A stretch of 64,000 bases of DNA from positions 62,001-126,000 of the forward strand of contig CANJLQ010000012.1 of assembly GCA_947475735.1 (NCBI GenBank), read 5' to 3'. The notes beneath the pieces are model-generated. The model was not told the origin of the DNA. It did not search any database and was given only the letters and a program-made list of their open reading frames with translations. This DNA is from Caulobacteraceae bacterium (GTDB lineage: Bacteria > Pseudomonadota > Alphaproteobacteria > Caulobacterales > Caulobacteraceae). Below, piece after piece: positions 52,546-60,964 of the stretch; position 1 is the stretch's first letter; every line of letters starts with the position of its first letter. The position numbers and the translations under genes are program-made.

Positions 52546-52898
52546 TGAAACTCACCGCACTCAACACCGACGAAGCCGTTCTGGGAGAGCTTGGGCGCAG
52601 GCTAACCGATCATCGCATCGTGCGCGAACTGACCCAGGCGCAGGTCGCGGAAGCCGCCGGTGTCTCCAAGCGCACGATCGAACGTCTGGAGGCCGGCGAG
52701 TCGGTCCAGTTCAGCAACCTGATCCGCGTCATGCGCGTGCTCGACCGGTTGGATGGATTCGACCGGCTCCTGCCCGAGGCGCCCGCCAACCCGATCGATC
52801 TGCTGGAGCGCCAAGGAAAGGTTCGTCAGCGCGTTCGCCCCGACGGCGGCTCGTCCGAGCCCATTCACATGCGGTGGTCGTGGGGGGATAAGCGATGA
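52545..52898 (+). CDS. hipB: HipB-like antitoxin
   Basis: The 117-residue protein has an XRE HTH (LGRRLTDHRIVRELTQAQVA, then EAAGVSKRTIERLEAGESVQ). It ends in a helical tail. Its gene overlaps hipA by four bases. It should bind the four upstream palindromes and neutralise HipA. A strong ribosome site is not seen because the fourth operator covers the leader. Confidence 0.93.
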   Translation: MKLTALNTDEAVLGELGRRLTDHRIVRELTQAQVAEAAGVSKRTIERLEAGESVQFSNLIRVMRVLDRLDGFDRLLPEAPANPIDLLERQGKVRQRVRPDGGSSEPIHMRWSWGDKR

Positions 52899-54187
52899 CC
52901 ACCGTCGCGGAAGTCCGCCTGTGGGGAAGCCGTATCGGCGCTGTTTCACTCGAGGACGGCGCGGAGACCGCCGCCTTCGCCTACGATCCGGCATTCGCCG
53001 AAAGTAACATTCAGGTCGCGCCCTTGGTGATGCCGCTGAGCCGGCAGACCTACACATTCCCATCCCTCAATCCCGAGACGTTTCAGGGTCTGCCGGGCTT
53101 GCTGGCCGACGCCCTGCCCGACCGCTACGGCAACACCCTGATCAATGCCTGGCTCGCGACGCAGGGCCGGACGCCTGAAAGTTTCAATGCGGTCGAGCGG
53201 CTTTGCTACACGGGCGCGCGCGGCATGGGTGCGCTCGAATTCACGCCCGCGAAGGGTCCGCAGGCCAAGACCTCGCAGAAGATCCAGATCGACCGCCTCG
53301 TCGCACTCGCGTCGGAAGTGCTGACGCACCAGAACGACCTGGACACCTCATTCGCCAGCAAAGGCGACGCCCTGCGCGACATCCTCCGCGTCGGCACCTC
53401 GGCGGGTGGAGCGCGAGCGAAGGCGGTCATCGCGTGGAACCCTGCGACAAACGAGGTCCGTTCGGGCCAGGTGGATGCGGGCGAAGGCTTCGAATACTGG
53501 CTGCTGAAGTTCGACGGAGTCTCGAACAACAAGGATCGGGGTCTCGCCGATCCAAAGGGCTTCGGCGCCGTCGAGTTCGCCTATTCGGAGATGGCCCGGG
53601 CGGCCGGGATCGAGATGGCCCCATGCCGCCTCCTGGAAGAGGGCGGGCGCCGCCACTTCATGACGCAGCGCTTCGACCGGACGCCCCAGGGCAAGCTGCA
53701 CATGCAGTCGCTCGGCGCGATCGCCCATTTCGACTACGGCCAACCGACGACCTACACCTACGAACAGGCTTTCCTCGTCCTGCGCCAGATGGACCTGCCC
53801 ATGTCGGACCTGGAACAGTTGTTCCGCCGGATGGCGTTCAACATCGTCGCCCGCAACCAGGACGACCACGTCAAGAACGTCGCCTTCCTGATGGACAAGA
53901 CCGGTCGCTGGTCTCTGTCACCCGCCTATGACGTGACCTGGAGCTTCGACCCGGGCAACAAATGGCTGTCGCAGCATCAGATGGCGATGAACGGCAAGCG
54001 CGACGGGTTCGTGCTGGCGGATTTCGAGGACTGTGCGCGAACGGTGTCCATCAACAGCGCCCGCGCGCGCGCGATCGTTCAGGAGGTCCGCGACGTCGTC
54101 GCCGACTGGCCCCGCTTCGCCGAGGTCGCACAGGTCGACGACAAGATGCGCCTCGATATCGATCCGTCGCTACGCCTGATGCTCTGA
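52895..54187 (+). CDS. hipA: HipA-like Ser/Thr kinase toxin
   Basis: The 430-residue protein has the Couple_hipA N-terminus (VRLWGSRIGAVSLEDG, then LSRQTYTFPSLNPETFQGLP) and the HipA kinase domain. Features are GTSAGGARAKAVIAWNP, YWLLKFDGVSNNKD and the catalytic loop ARNQDDHVKNVAFLMD near residue 320, which carries the HipA Asp/Asn. HipA kinases inactivate glutamyl-tRNA synthetase or similar targets and cause persistence. Confidence 0.96.
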   Translation: MTTVAEVRLWGSRIGAVSLEDGAETAAFAYDPAFAESNIQVAPLVMPLSRQTYTFPSLNPETFQGLPGLLADALPDRYGNTLINAWLATQGRTPESFNAVERLCYTGARGMGALEFTPAKGPQAKTSQKIQIDRLVALASEVLTHQNDLDTSFASKGDALRDILRVGTSAGGARAKAVIAWNPATNEVRSGQVDAGEGFEYWLLKFDGVSNNKDRGLADPKGFGAVEFAYSEMARAAGIEMAPCRLLEEGGRRHFMTQRFDRTPQGKLHMQSLGAIAHFDYGQPTTYTYEQAFLVLRQMDLPMSDLEQLFRRMAFNIVARNQDDHVKNVAFLMDKTGRWSLSPAYDVTWSFDPGNKWLSQHQMAMNGKRDGFVLADFEDCARTVSINSARARAIVQEVRDVVADWPRFAEVAQVDDKMRLDIDPSLRLML

Positions 54188-54203
54188 CACCTTCCGTCCG
54201 CGC

Positions 54204-55559
54204 TCAGGCGCGGATGGAAAACCGGACGAACCGTTCGTCAATCATCCGCTGGCCGACGCCGGCGACGTCGGCTCCGATCGCCTGAAGCAGGACAAGATGG
54301 GACAGGGCCTTGAGAAGTTCCGTGCCGTCCCACAGGTCCGCGTGTTCAAGAACCTCGGACGACAGGTCCAGCCCGTGCGCATAGAAGTTGCGGGTCGCTA
54401 CCAGCCGATTGACGAAGGCGTTCCGCGTGAGATCGGGGCGGAGCACCGCCAACTCAGGCGCGAACGCATCCCAGTAGGCCCGTAGCCGTTGGCGCAAGCC
54501 CGGCTCGTGCGCATGGGCGAGCATGCCCCTGACGCGGTCGATCATGCCGTCGGCGACACTCCGCTCCCTGAGCGTCTCGACCACGACGTCGACATTGATC
54601 GGTTCGCCAGCCGGCGCGCCAGACCGACGATGGGCGGCCTCGATCGCCTGCACGAACAGTTGAAAGCGCAGCGGCAGGCTGAGGTCCTCCTGTTCGAGCG
54701 CATCGAAATGGAGGTCGATCGCGTCCTCAAGCGTGTCTACCCGGTCGAGCCAGGCATCGAGGAGGATCGCCAGCGCTGCGGGATCGTCGAACCGTGCGAT
54801 CCTGTGCTTGGGCCGGTCGGACCGTTTGACCGGGTGAACGCCGAAGACCTCGGCGTCATGCGACCGCCCGCCCTCCTGCGGCAGGCGAAGGACCACCCGT
54901 TCAATATCGAGGATGCGCCCCATCAGGAGCGAGCAGAACTGCCGGATGCGATGGAGCACCGGCAGGACCTCATACAGACCGACCGCCTCGGGGAAGATCA
55001 CGGTCATCGGGTAGGCGAACGTTATCGTCGCCTGGTCTCGCGTCTTGCTGCTGGTTTTGGCATCCTGCCCCAGCGCGACTTGGAGGCCTGCGGTCGGGCA
55101 GTCGAGCGTCACCGACCCCGGCGCCGAGTAGCTCCATTCGACCTGGGCCGATCCGTTCTGAGCGAAAACGAACGCCTGCTGGAAGCCGTTGACGTGGTGG
55201 ATCGCCGGCAGGTCCTCGACATACAGCAACCAGGTCGTGGACCTTATGTCGTCGAGCGCGGTGAAATCCGCGCTCTTGATCGCATGGCGCAGCGACACCG
55301 TGGCCGATTCGGCAACCCCGAGCAGCAGCTGCGACCCGCCCTCGCGCAGACCCAGAAGGGTGAAGTAGCCTGTCGCCGCGCGAAACCGCACGAGGCCATC
55401 CTCGGGCAGGTCGAGATTCTCACCGGCCCCAAGCGCCACGCGGAGGGACAGATGCCCATCGGACTGGGACAGCGTGGCCCCGAGCGTCCGTTCGCCGATC
55501 AGGACGTGACCGGCATGATCTTCCATATCGCGGCTGGAACCGGGGCGCGGGCTCTTCAT
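54204..55559 (-). CDS. ApeA-like HEPN protein
   Basis: The 451-residue protein has a beta-rich N-terminal half (ALGAGENLDLPEDGLVRFRA, then YFTLLGLREGGSQLLLGVA) and a helical C-terminal HEPN domain with R390-N391 and His395 in VATRNFYAHG, the R-x4-H RNase motif. This layout matches ApeA-type abortive-infection proteins that cut RNA after phage sensing. The ATG at 55559 overlaps the upstream stop (ATGA). It converges with hipA. Confidence 0.8.
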   Translation of the reverse strand: MKSPRPGSSRDMEDHAGHVLIGERTLGATLSQSDGHLSLRVALGAGENLDLPEDGLVRFRAATGYFTLLGLREGGSQLLLGVAESATVSLRHAIKSADFTALDDIRSTTWLLYVEDLPAIHHVNGFQQAFVFAQNGSAQVEWSYSAPGSVTLDCPTAGLQVALGQDAKTSSKTRDQATITFAYPMTVIFPEAVGLYEVLPVLHRIRQFCSLLMGRILDIERVVLRLPQEGGRSHDAEVFGVHPVKRSDRPKHRIARFDDPAALAILLDAWLDRVDTLEDAIDLHFDALEQEDLSLPLRFQLFVQAIEAAHRRSGAPAGEPINVDVVVETLRERSVADGMIDRVRGMLAHAHEPGLRQRLRAYWDAFAPELAVLRPDLTRNAFVNRLVATRNFYAHGLDLSSEVLEHADLWDGTELLKALSHLVLLQAIGADVAGVGQRMIDERFVRFSIRA

Positions 55560-55828
55560 CCGAAGCGCCCCACCAGTCCCCTCGATTCCATACGGGCGAA
55601 GAAACGCGGCGCATCCTGAGTCAAATGGCTTCCGTCATCTCGAGAAATGCCGTCATCAGGCCGGCAGAGCATCCGATACCCGTACGCCTGCAGCTCGACC
55701 AAGGCCCGCTTCATCACCCCCGCGCCCTGATAGCGGCCGCCCTCACCCTCCAGAAAAATGTGGGTGATCAACCGGACCATCGGTTCGTCCTCGTCGACTT
55801 CGCGATGGGTCAGTTCGCCGACCTTCAT
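55556..55828 (-). CDS. Small protein coupled to the ApeA-like gene
   Basis: The 90-residue protein begins MKVGELTHREVDEDEPMVRL and contains a Gly-rich GEGGRYQGAGVMKRALVELQ segment. It has no family I recognise. Its stop overlaps the ApeA-like start, which implies translational coupling and possibly a sensor or antitoxin partner. The frame is open to 55948 but the ATG at 55828 is preferred because the Abi_C gene starts divergently nearby. Confidence 0.6.
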   Translation of the reverse strand: MKVGELTHREVDEDEPMVRLITHIFLEGEGGRYQGAGVMKRALVELQAYGYRMLCRPDDGISRDDGSHLTQDAPRFFARMESRGLVGRFG

Positions 55829-55844
55829 CCTTGAACGCCTTATC

Positions 55845-56522
55845 GTGAAGGTATGCGACCCCCGAGAGTATCTGGCGGCACCAGAGAAGGCCGAGGCAGT
55901 TCGCCAGCGGTTGAATGCGGCGCTGGAGCCTGACGGACTGTCTGTCACCGTTGTCGGCGGACGCGCCCTGCTCGTCGAACGACATCACGCTGGCGCCGTC
56001 GTCGAACCTTTCCTGCAGAAGGTGAAGACGATCAACTTCGACACGGTGCAGGTTGAGATTGCGCGGGCCCTGCAGAGCCTTGAGTCCGACCCTGAGGACG
56101 CGGTGACAGCGGCCTGCTCCCTCGTCGAAGCCGTTTGCCGCTCGATCCTGATCGAGCTCGCCCAGCCCCTGCCGCCACGCAAGGACATCGAAGGCCTTCT
56201 CAAGGCGGTGCAAGTCTCACTGAACCTGTCCCCTGGCCGCAGCGACCTTCCGCCAGAGGTCGAGGACGACGTCCGGCAGGTCCTCAGCGGACTGACGACC
56301 GTGGTGAAAGGCGTCGGGGCCTTGCGAACACATGGCGGAGATGCTCATGGACGACAGCGCGGCTTCCCCCGCATCGACGCTAGGATCGCCCACCTTGCGC
56401 TCAGCGCCGCAAGTTCCGCTGCCCTGTTCCTAATCCAGACGTGGGAGCGACAGCAGCACCGCGCGCTTCCCCGTCACGGCGATGCGTTCGAGCCGGAGCC
56501 CTCAGAACCGGGACTATATTGA
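55845..56522 (+). CDS. Abi_C-domain abortive infection protein
   Basis: The protein of about 225 residues has the Abi_C domain at about residues 75-200: SDPEDAVTAACSLVEAVCRS, then DIEGLLKAVQVSLNLSP and VVKGVGALRTHGGDAHGRQR. This is the C-terminal domain of Abi proteins, here with a short N-terminus. The start is uncertain (GTG at 55845 or ATG at 55758). It is divergent from the ApeA pair. A role in phage abortive infection is likely. Confidence 0.82.
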   Translation: MKVCDPREYLAAPEKAEAVRQRLNAALEPDGLSVTVVGGRALLVERHHAGAVVEPFLQKVKTINFDTVQVEIARALQSLESDPEDAVTAACSLVEAVCRSILIELAQPLPPRKDIEGLLKAVQVSLNLSPGRSDLPPEVEDDVRQVLSGLTTVVKGVGALRTHGGDAHGRQRGFPRIDARIAHLALSAASSAALFLIQTWERQQHRALPRHGDAFEPEPSEPGLY

Positions 56523-56531
56523 GTTAAACCG

Positions 56532-57674
56532 ATGGATCTTGACGAATATGATCGCCAGCTCGTCGGCTTCGCCGACGCGCTGGATGTTCGGGAAGGCAAC
56601 TGGGAAGGTTATCTGCCGGGTCTGTTCGGCGCTTCGCAGGACGCTGAAGACTGCGTGACGCTTCGCCAGGCGATGCTGACCGACCAGGACCGCGAGCGCT
56701 GCCGGCCATATCTTGAGATCGGCTTCTTCCCAGCTCCGGATAAGGATCGTCGATTGGCCTGGTGGGCGTTCGCCTTCGAGGTCTGCGACCGATATCAGAA
56801 CCGCGCGCTTGAGCGCAGTTGCGCACTTTACAACCGGTGCCAACCGCTCTTCGTTGGCGCGCCGAAACTGTTCGATCACATCCGCAAACGCCAAACGAAC
56901 GGCCAACCGGATCTGGAGCTGATCGACAGCGGTGCGGTTCTCGCGATCAATGACAGCGAGATCTATGTTGTTGGTCCGGGGTACGGAAAACTCGCGCAAC
57001 AGCTTGATGCGCAGATTCCCGTGTGGGCCCGGAAGGAGTTCCCACAGGCCCCGCTCTTTCTTCGGCTGGATCCGTCCCGCCACTTCAAGACCCAGCCGCT
57101 CCAGGCGCTGTTCGAGGCCTCGATCGTTCCGGCGGATCCGCGCTGGATGAAGACGCTAGCCCTGTTTCCCGAGATGACAGCCTACGCACAGTACGAACTG
57201 CTTGGAGACCTCGAACAGGAAGGGATGGAAGCGTATCGCGACTATGCGCTCAGACACGTCCGCCGGCTCGAGATCAGGGCGACGCGGACCGACCCCGATT
57301 ATCTGAGCATGATCCTCGAGGAGTTGCCGAGACCGGACGAGTCAAACGGGCTGATGATCGGTCGCTGCATCCATCTCGATACGCGCGCGCCCTGGGGCAC
57401 CCCGATTAGGGATGCAGTCCTTCAGCACCTCGATCTGGCGATCAACGTCTACAGGGACGGTGATCGAGCCCTACGAATGAGCAACACGCTCCAGCACGGC
57501 AAGTCTCAGTCGGCGACCTACAGAACCCATCTGCTCCGCATCGAGGCGGTTCCGTTCACCGCCCTTTTCGGCTTCGCGGAGATGTTCTTCAAGTCAAACA
57601 GCCTTCTCAAGGAATGGCTGGCCGAAGTCCTTCCATCAGAGCCTCAGGAACCTGAGCCAGTGCCAGTGGGCTAA
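56532..57674 (+). CDS. Hypothetical 380-residue protein next to defence genes
   Basis: I do not recognise this protein. It begins MDLDEYDRQLVGFADALDVR and contains FLRLDPSRHFKTQPLQALFE and GLMIGRCIHLDTRAPWGTPI. It is rich in aromatic and acidic residues without membrane segments. Nine bases separate it from the Abi_C gene, so they may be co-transcribed. It is convergent with the integrase. Confidence 0.65.
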   Translation: MDLDEYDRQLVGFADALDVREGNWEGYLPGLFGASQDAEDCVTLRQAMLTDQDRERCRPYLEIGFFPAPDKDRRLAWWAFAFEVCDRYQNRALERSCALYNRCQPLFVGAPKLFDHIRKRQTNGQPDLELIDSGAVLAINDSEIYVVGPGYGKLAQQLDAQIPVWARKEFPQAPLFLRLDPSRHFKTQPLQALFEASIVPADPRWMKTLALFPEMTAYAQYELLGDLEQEGMEAYRDYALRHVRRLEIRATRTDPDYLSMILEELPRPDESNGLMIGRCIHLDTRAPWGTPIRDAVLQHLDLAINVYRDGDRALRMSNTLQHGKSQSATYRTHLLRIEAVPFTALFGFAEMFFKSNSLLKEWLAEVLPSEPQEPEPVPVG

Positions 57675-57679
57675 TCGTG

Positions 57680-59191
57680 TCAGCTCTCGGCGCGCCTACG
57701 TTCCGCAAGCAGATTTCGTCCGGCTCGGTTCCGCCGACTGGGTGCGTCGATCAACACAGACGGCAGGGCGTGCAAGGTCATCCGCGCCGCCTGCACCTCC
57801 AGCTTCCGCAACGCGGCCCGCGGACCGGCCCTCAGCCGAACCGCATCCGGCGCCTCAGCCATCAAATCCTCAAGCAGCGTCCGGCTGGTGCTGTTGAGCC
57901 ACCTGCTCAGCTCGTCGCTGTGCACGCGGCCTCGGCCCATCACCGTTCCCAAGAAGAAGACCGACAACCGCTCCTGCTGCGCCCTCAGGTGATCTCGCAT
58001 CAGTTTGGACCGGGTGATGTAGCCCGAGTTCACGCCCGGCAGGGCGTGGTTCATCAGAAGGTGCATGTCGACCTCGGAGACCTCGGCGGCCTGGGCGAGC
58101 GTCCGGTAGGTCTGACGCAGGTCGTTGCCCCAATGGCTGAGAACCGAGCGGTCCTCCTTATGCTCCGTCATGTGACCGCAGGGCGCATCGCTCGGGAACA
58201 GCCACACGCGACCGCTCTCCGGATAGATGATCGGCGCGATCCGCCTGAGCCGGAAGATGGATTCCATCATCGCCCGCGACAGGGGCACGTCGAAGGCCTT
58301 CATCTCTCCGCCCTTGGGCTTGGAGAGATGCATGATCCGGTGCTTCAGATCCAAATCGGTGACGCGGACGTTCTTGAGCACCTCCGGCCGAGATCCCGAC
58401 AGCAGGGTCATCAAATGGAACTCGCGGCGGATCGGGTTCGTGATCCTGGCAAGTTGTTCGAACCAGCCCGGCAGGTCTATGACCCCCATAGCGGTGTCCT
58501 TGCGCTTCTCCGGGTTCCAATCGACGGCGGCCGCCGGGTTCTCCGGCGGAAGCGCACGGCACGTCTTGCGGGCGTGATTGTAGACGGCGCGGAAGGTGCG
58601 CATGGCGCCGTTGGCGATGGCGGGCCCGTTGTTCGCGCTGATCAGGTCGTGACGATCCGCCAGGAGGCGAGGCTCGTCACCGAGCTCGGAAAGCGGCCGG
58701 TCGAGCCAGTCCGCGAACAAACGCTCCATATGATCGGTGTACCCCCGGATCGTGGCGGGGCTGCGCTGTTTCCGTTCGAGGTGGGAGACCCTGAACCGCG
58801 ACCAGGCTTCCCGCAGCGTCGGGACGCCCAACGGCGCGGCGCGCGCAGCCTCGTCCTCGGCCTTCTCGGCGGCCTTGGCCGCGGCCAGAATCTCCACCTT
58901 CTTCTTGGGACGCGGATCCTCGCCGGCGGCAATGAGCAGCAGGAGTCCCCTCGCCTTCGCGCGTGCGGCGCGCGTGTTCAACTCGCCGACCTCGCAGACC
59001 TTCATCTTGATGGTTGAGCGCGTGCCGTCGTCGCGGCGCAGATCAGCCTGGATGATGAAGGTCTTGGTCGAGGCGCCGATCCGCACCGCGAAGCCGGGTT
59101 GTTCGGTGTCGCGGACCACGATCTGCCCGCGTCTGGCGAAGGGCATGCCGATGAGAATTTTGTCCGTTAAAGCGAGGCGTTGATCGGGCAT
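57680..59191 (-). CDS. Tyrosine-type integrase of the element
   Basis: The 503-residue protein has a DUF4102-like arm-binding N-terminus (VVRDTEQPGFAVRIGASTKT), a core-binding domain (SPATIRGYTDHMERLFADWL) and the catalytic domain: Arg in LLSGSRPEVLKNV, Arg in LRQTYRTLAQAAEVS, His in LLMNHALPG and Tyr in SGYITRSK. The ATG at 59191 is preferred over the 59299 frame start. It lies about 200 bases from the tRNA-Lys fragment, so it should catalyse integration there. Confidence 0.95.
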   Translation of the reverse strand: MPDQRLALTDKILIGMPFARRGQIVVRDTEQPGFAVRIGASTKTFIIQADLRRDDGTRSTIKMKVCEVGELNTRAARAKARGLLLLIAAGEDPRPKKKVEILAAAKAAEKAEDEAARAAPLGVPTLREAWSRFRVSHLERKQRSPATIRGYTDHMERLFADWLDRPLSELGDEPRLLADRHDLISANNGPAIANGAMRTFRAVYNHARKTCRALPPENPAAAVDWNPEKRKDTAMGVIDLPGWFEQLARITNPIRREFHLMTLLSGSRPEVLKNVRVTDLDLKHRIMHLSKPKGGEMKAFDVPLSRAMMESIFRLRRIAPIIYPESGRVWLFPSDAPCGHMTEHKEDRSVLSHWGNDLRQTYRTLAQAAEVSEVDMHLLMNHALPGVNSGYITRSKLMRDHLRAQQERLSVFFLGTVMGRGRVHSDELSRWLNSTSRTLLEDLMAEAPDAVRLRAGPRAALRKLEVQAARMTLHALPSVLIDAPSRRNRAGRNLLAERRRAES

Positions 59192-59210
59192 TTTGCTGAC
59201 GTTTTCGGCG

Positions 59211-59257
59211 TTAGGACGGTGCCGAAATCCCCCATTAGGACGGTGATTAGGACGGTG
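59211..59257. repeat. Three TTAGGACGGTG repeats upstream of the integrase gene
   Basis: Exact copies lie at 59211-59221, 59235-59245 and 59247-59257. The last two are back to back as a 12-base unit. They lie between the integrase start and the tRNA-derived end, the place where arm-type integrase or excisionase sites are expected. The role is inferred. Confidence 0.65.
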
Positions 59258-59399
59258 AACTCCGGCTCGAGAGTCTGTTTCTCGAAATGCGAAGAACACG
59301 CCAAATCTGCGCTAGTGGGTATAAAATGTCAATTATTTCAATTGCTTGATCGTGCCCTAGCGTGCAATCGGCGGGGTCCGGAAAACCGAAGAACGGGTT

Positions 59400-59444
59400 C
59401 TCTTAATCAGCGGGTCGTAGGTTCGAACCCTACATCACCCACCA
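59400..59444 (+). other. Displaced 3' end of tRNA-Lys(CTT): candidate attR
   Basis: From the anticodon loop (CTCTTAA, 59400-59406) the sequence reads as a tRNA 3' half: T-arm GTAGG-TTCGAAC-CCTAC (59417-59433), acceptor strand ATCACCC, discriminator A and CCA. The anticodon is CTT. The bases just upstream (GGGTT) cannot pair with the anticodon stem TCAGC and no acceptor partner GGGTGAT precedes, so only the 3' half is present. This is typical for crossover in an anticodon loop by a tyrosine integrase. Confidence 0.85.
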
Positions 59445-59585
59445 TCGTCCCTCAGAATAACAATAACTTAGCTGAACGCGAAACCGGCTTCGTTCTTCCT
59501 TGGCTGTTTAGAACGGTGCGTCCGGAGGTCCGTTTTTGGACCGATGAATTTCGTGTGATCGCCGCCGCGGCCCCGCAGTCCGAGG

Positions 59586-59843
59586 GTGCCAAGCTCGCGG
59601 GTCGCCACACGCAACTTAGCCAGGCGATCTCTCGGCCTGTCGACCCGGACGCTGGGGGAGCACCGAACCTGCGGAACAGGTCCGGGCTATCGCGATCTGG
59701 GACGGCGAGTTGTCTGCGATCTGGAAGATCTTCGCCGTTGGGCCGACAGCGGCCTGCGCGCCTCACCGTCAGAGTCCGCCTTCACCGGAGGTCGATCCAG
59801 CCGTGCTCTCCGGCAAGGCATTGCACAGCGGGTCCGAAGTTGA
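59586..59843 (+). CDS. AlpA/MerR-like HTH DNA-binding protein
   Basis: The central part NLARRSLGLSTRTLGEHRTC, then GTGPGYRDLGRRVVCDLEDL and RRWADSGLRASPSE fits a MerR-like excisionase/AlpA HTH found on alphaproteobacterial mobile elements. The start is uncertain (GTG at 59586); the N-terminus may be truncated. It lies outside the tRNA fragment, so it may belong to a second element or a remnant. Confidence 0.6.
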   Translation: MPSSRVATRNLARRSLGLSTRTLGEHRTCGTGPGYRDLGRRVVCDLEDLRRWADSGLRASPSESAFTGGRSSRALRQGIAQRVRS

Positions 59844-59855
59844 GACCGTGACACC

Positions 59856-60872
59856 ATGGCAGCCGCACGCGTCGATCCTGTTCGCCTGACGATTGAGAGC
59901 GATGACGTGGCGCAGCTCTGGCGGTTCGCTGACACGCTGGACATGGGCGCGCCGGTGGGTCCCCTGCCGCTGGTGGAGCATTTTCGCCTGCTGCAGCGGC
60001 TGTCGCTGAAGGCGGGCGATGAAACCTGTCACCTCTCGCTGCGTCCCCTGGCGATCGGAACCACCGACTTCGTCGTCGAGACCCTGGCCGACGCGGGGGA
60101 CGTGCATGAGGCCATGAAGCGGATCGCGCGCGCCTACAATCTGGTCCACGGGGGCCACTTCAATCGCGTTGAACGTCGCCGCCATGCCCTGGTCTACGTC
60201 ATCGACGATCATGACTTTCCCTATGCCTTTCCCGCGAACTCGCCGGCCGCCTACGCGACGATGGAGGGGGTGCTGATCTTCCTTCACGCCATGCTGTCCC
60301 TGGCGGCCGGCCGCAACCTGACCTCGACGCTGAGGAGCGTGAAGACGCGCCGGCCGCGCCGGACGGCGTTCGACGGATTTCTGTCGTTCTGGACGACAAC
60401 GGTGAAGACGGGCGGGTCGGTCTATGCGCTGGAGTACGACCTCGATACCGCCGAGATGCCCGTCGCCCTGGCCCACAAGAAAGGACGCGCTGTCGACGTC
60501 TATGCGGCGGTGGAGGCGATGATCCTGGAGCGGGAACAGGCCGCCGACACCACCGACTTCATCCGGCGGGTCGGCGACGTCATCACGGCCGGCATCGACG
60601 ACCAGGCCGAGGCGGCCCAGCGACTGGGGGTCAGCGTGGCCACGCTTCGCCGACGCCTGACCCAGGCCGGAACCGGCTTTCGCCAGTTGCGCGCCCAGGG
60701 CCTGAACGACCGGGCCAAGCAGATGCTGGCGGCCCACCGCCATCCGACCGACGTGGCCGAGACCCTGGGCTTTTCCGACAGCCGCAGCTTTGCCCGCGCG
60801 TTCAAGGCCTGGAACGGCGTGACGCCCGCCGTCTGGCGTCCTTCTGTGAGCGAATTTGTCCTGACCGATTGA
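59856..60872 (+). CDS. AraC-family transcriptional regulator
   Basis: The 338-residue protein has an N-terminal AraC-binding-like domain and a C-terminal double HTH (AAQRLGVSVATLRRRLTQAG, then DVAETLGFSDSRSFARAFKA and WNGVTPAVWRP). It precedes the TonB receptor and hydrolase genes by 92 bases and probably regulates them. Confidence 0.92.
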   Translation: MAAARVDPVRLTIESDDVAQLWRFADTLDMGAPVGPLPLVEHFRLLQRLSLKAGDETCHLSLRPLAIGTTDFVVETLADAGDVHEAMKRIARAYNLVHGGHFNRVERRRHALVYVIDDHDFPYAFPANSPAAYATMEGVLIFLHAMLSLAAGRNLTSTLRSVKTRRPRRTAFDGFLSFWTTTVKTGGSVYALEYDLDTAEMPVALAHKKGRAVDVYAAVEAMILEREQAADTTDFIRRVGDVITAGIDDQAEAAQRLGVSVATLRRRLTQAGTGFRQLRAQGLNDRAKQMLAAHRHPTDVAETLGFSDSRSFARAFKAWNGVTPAVWRPSVSEFVLTD

Positions 60873-60964
60873 ACGCGGCGGTCATAGACTGAAGGCCATC
60901 GCCCACCCATCGTCATCGCATAACGCCGACTGAGATCGGCGGTCGAGACAGAGGGACGGGAACC

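Noticed and set aside
59300..59444. Complete tRNA-Lys gene
   Set aside because: The 3' half is clear, but the D-arm, 5' acceptor strand and 5' anticodon stem are absent.
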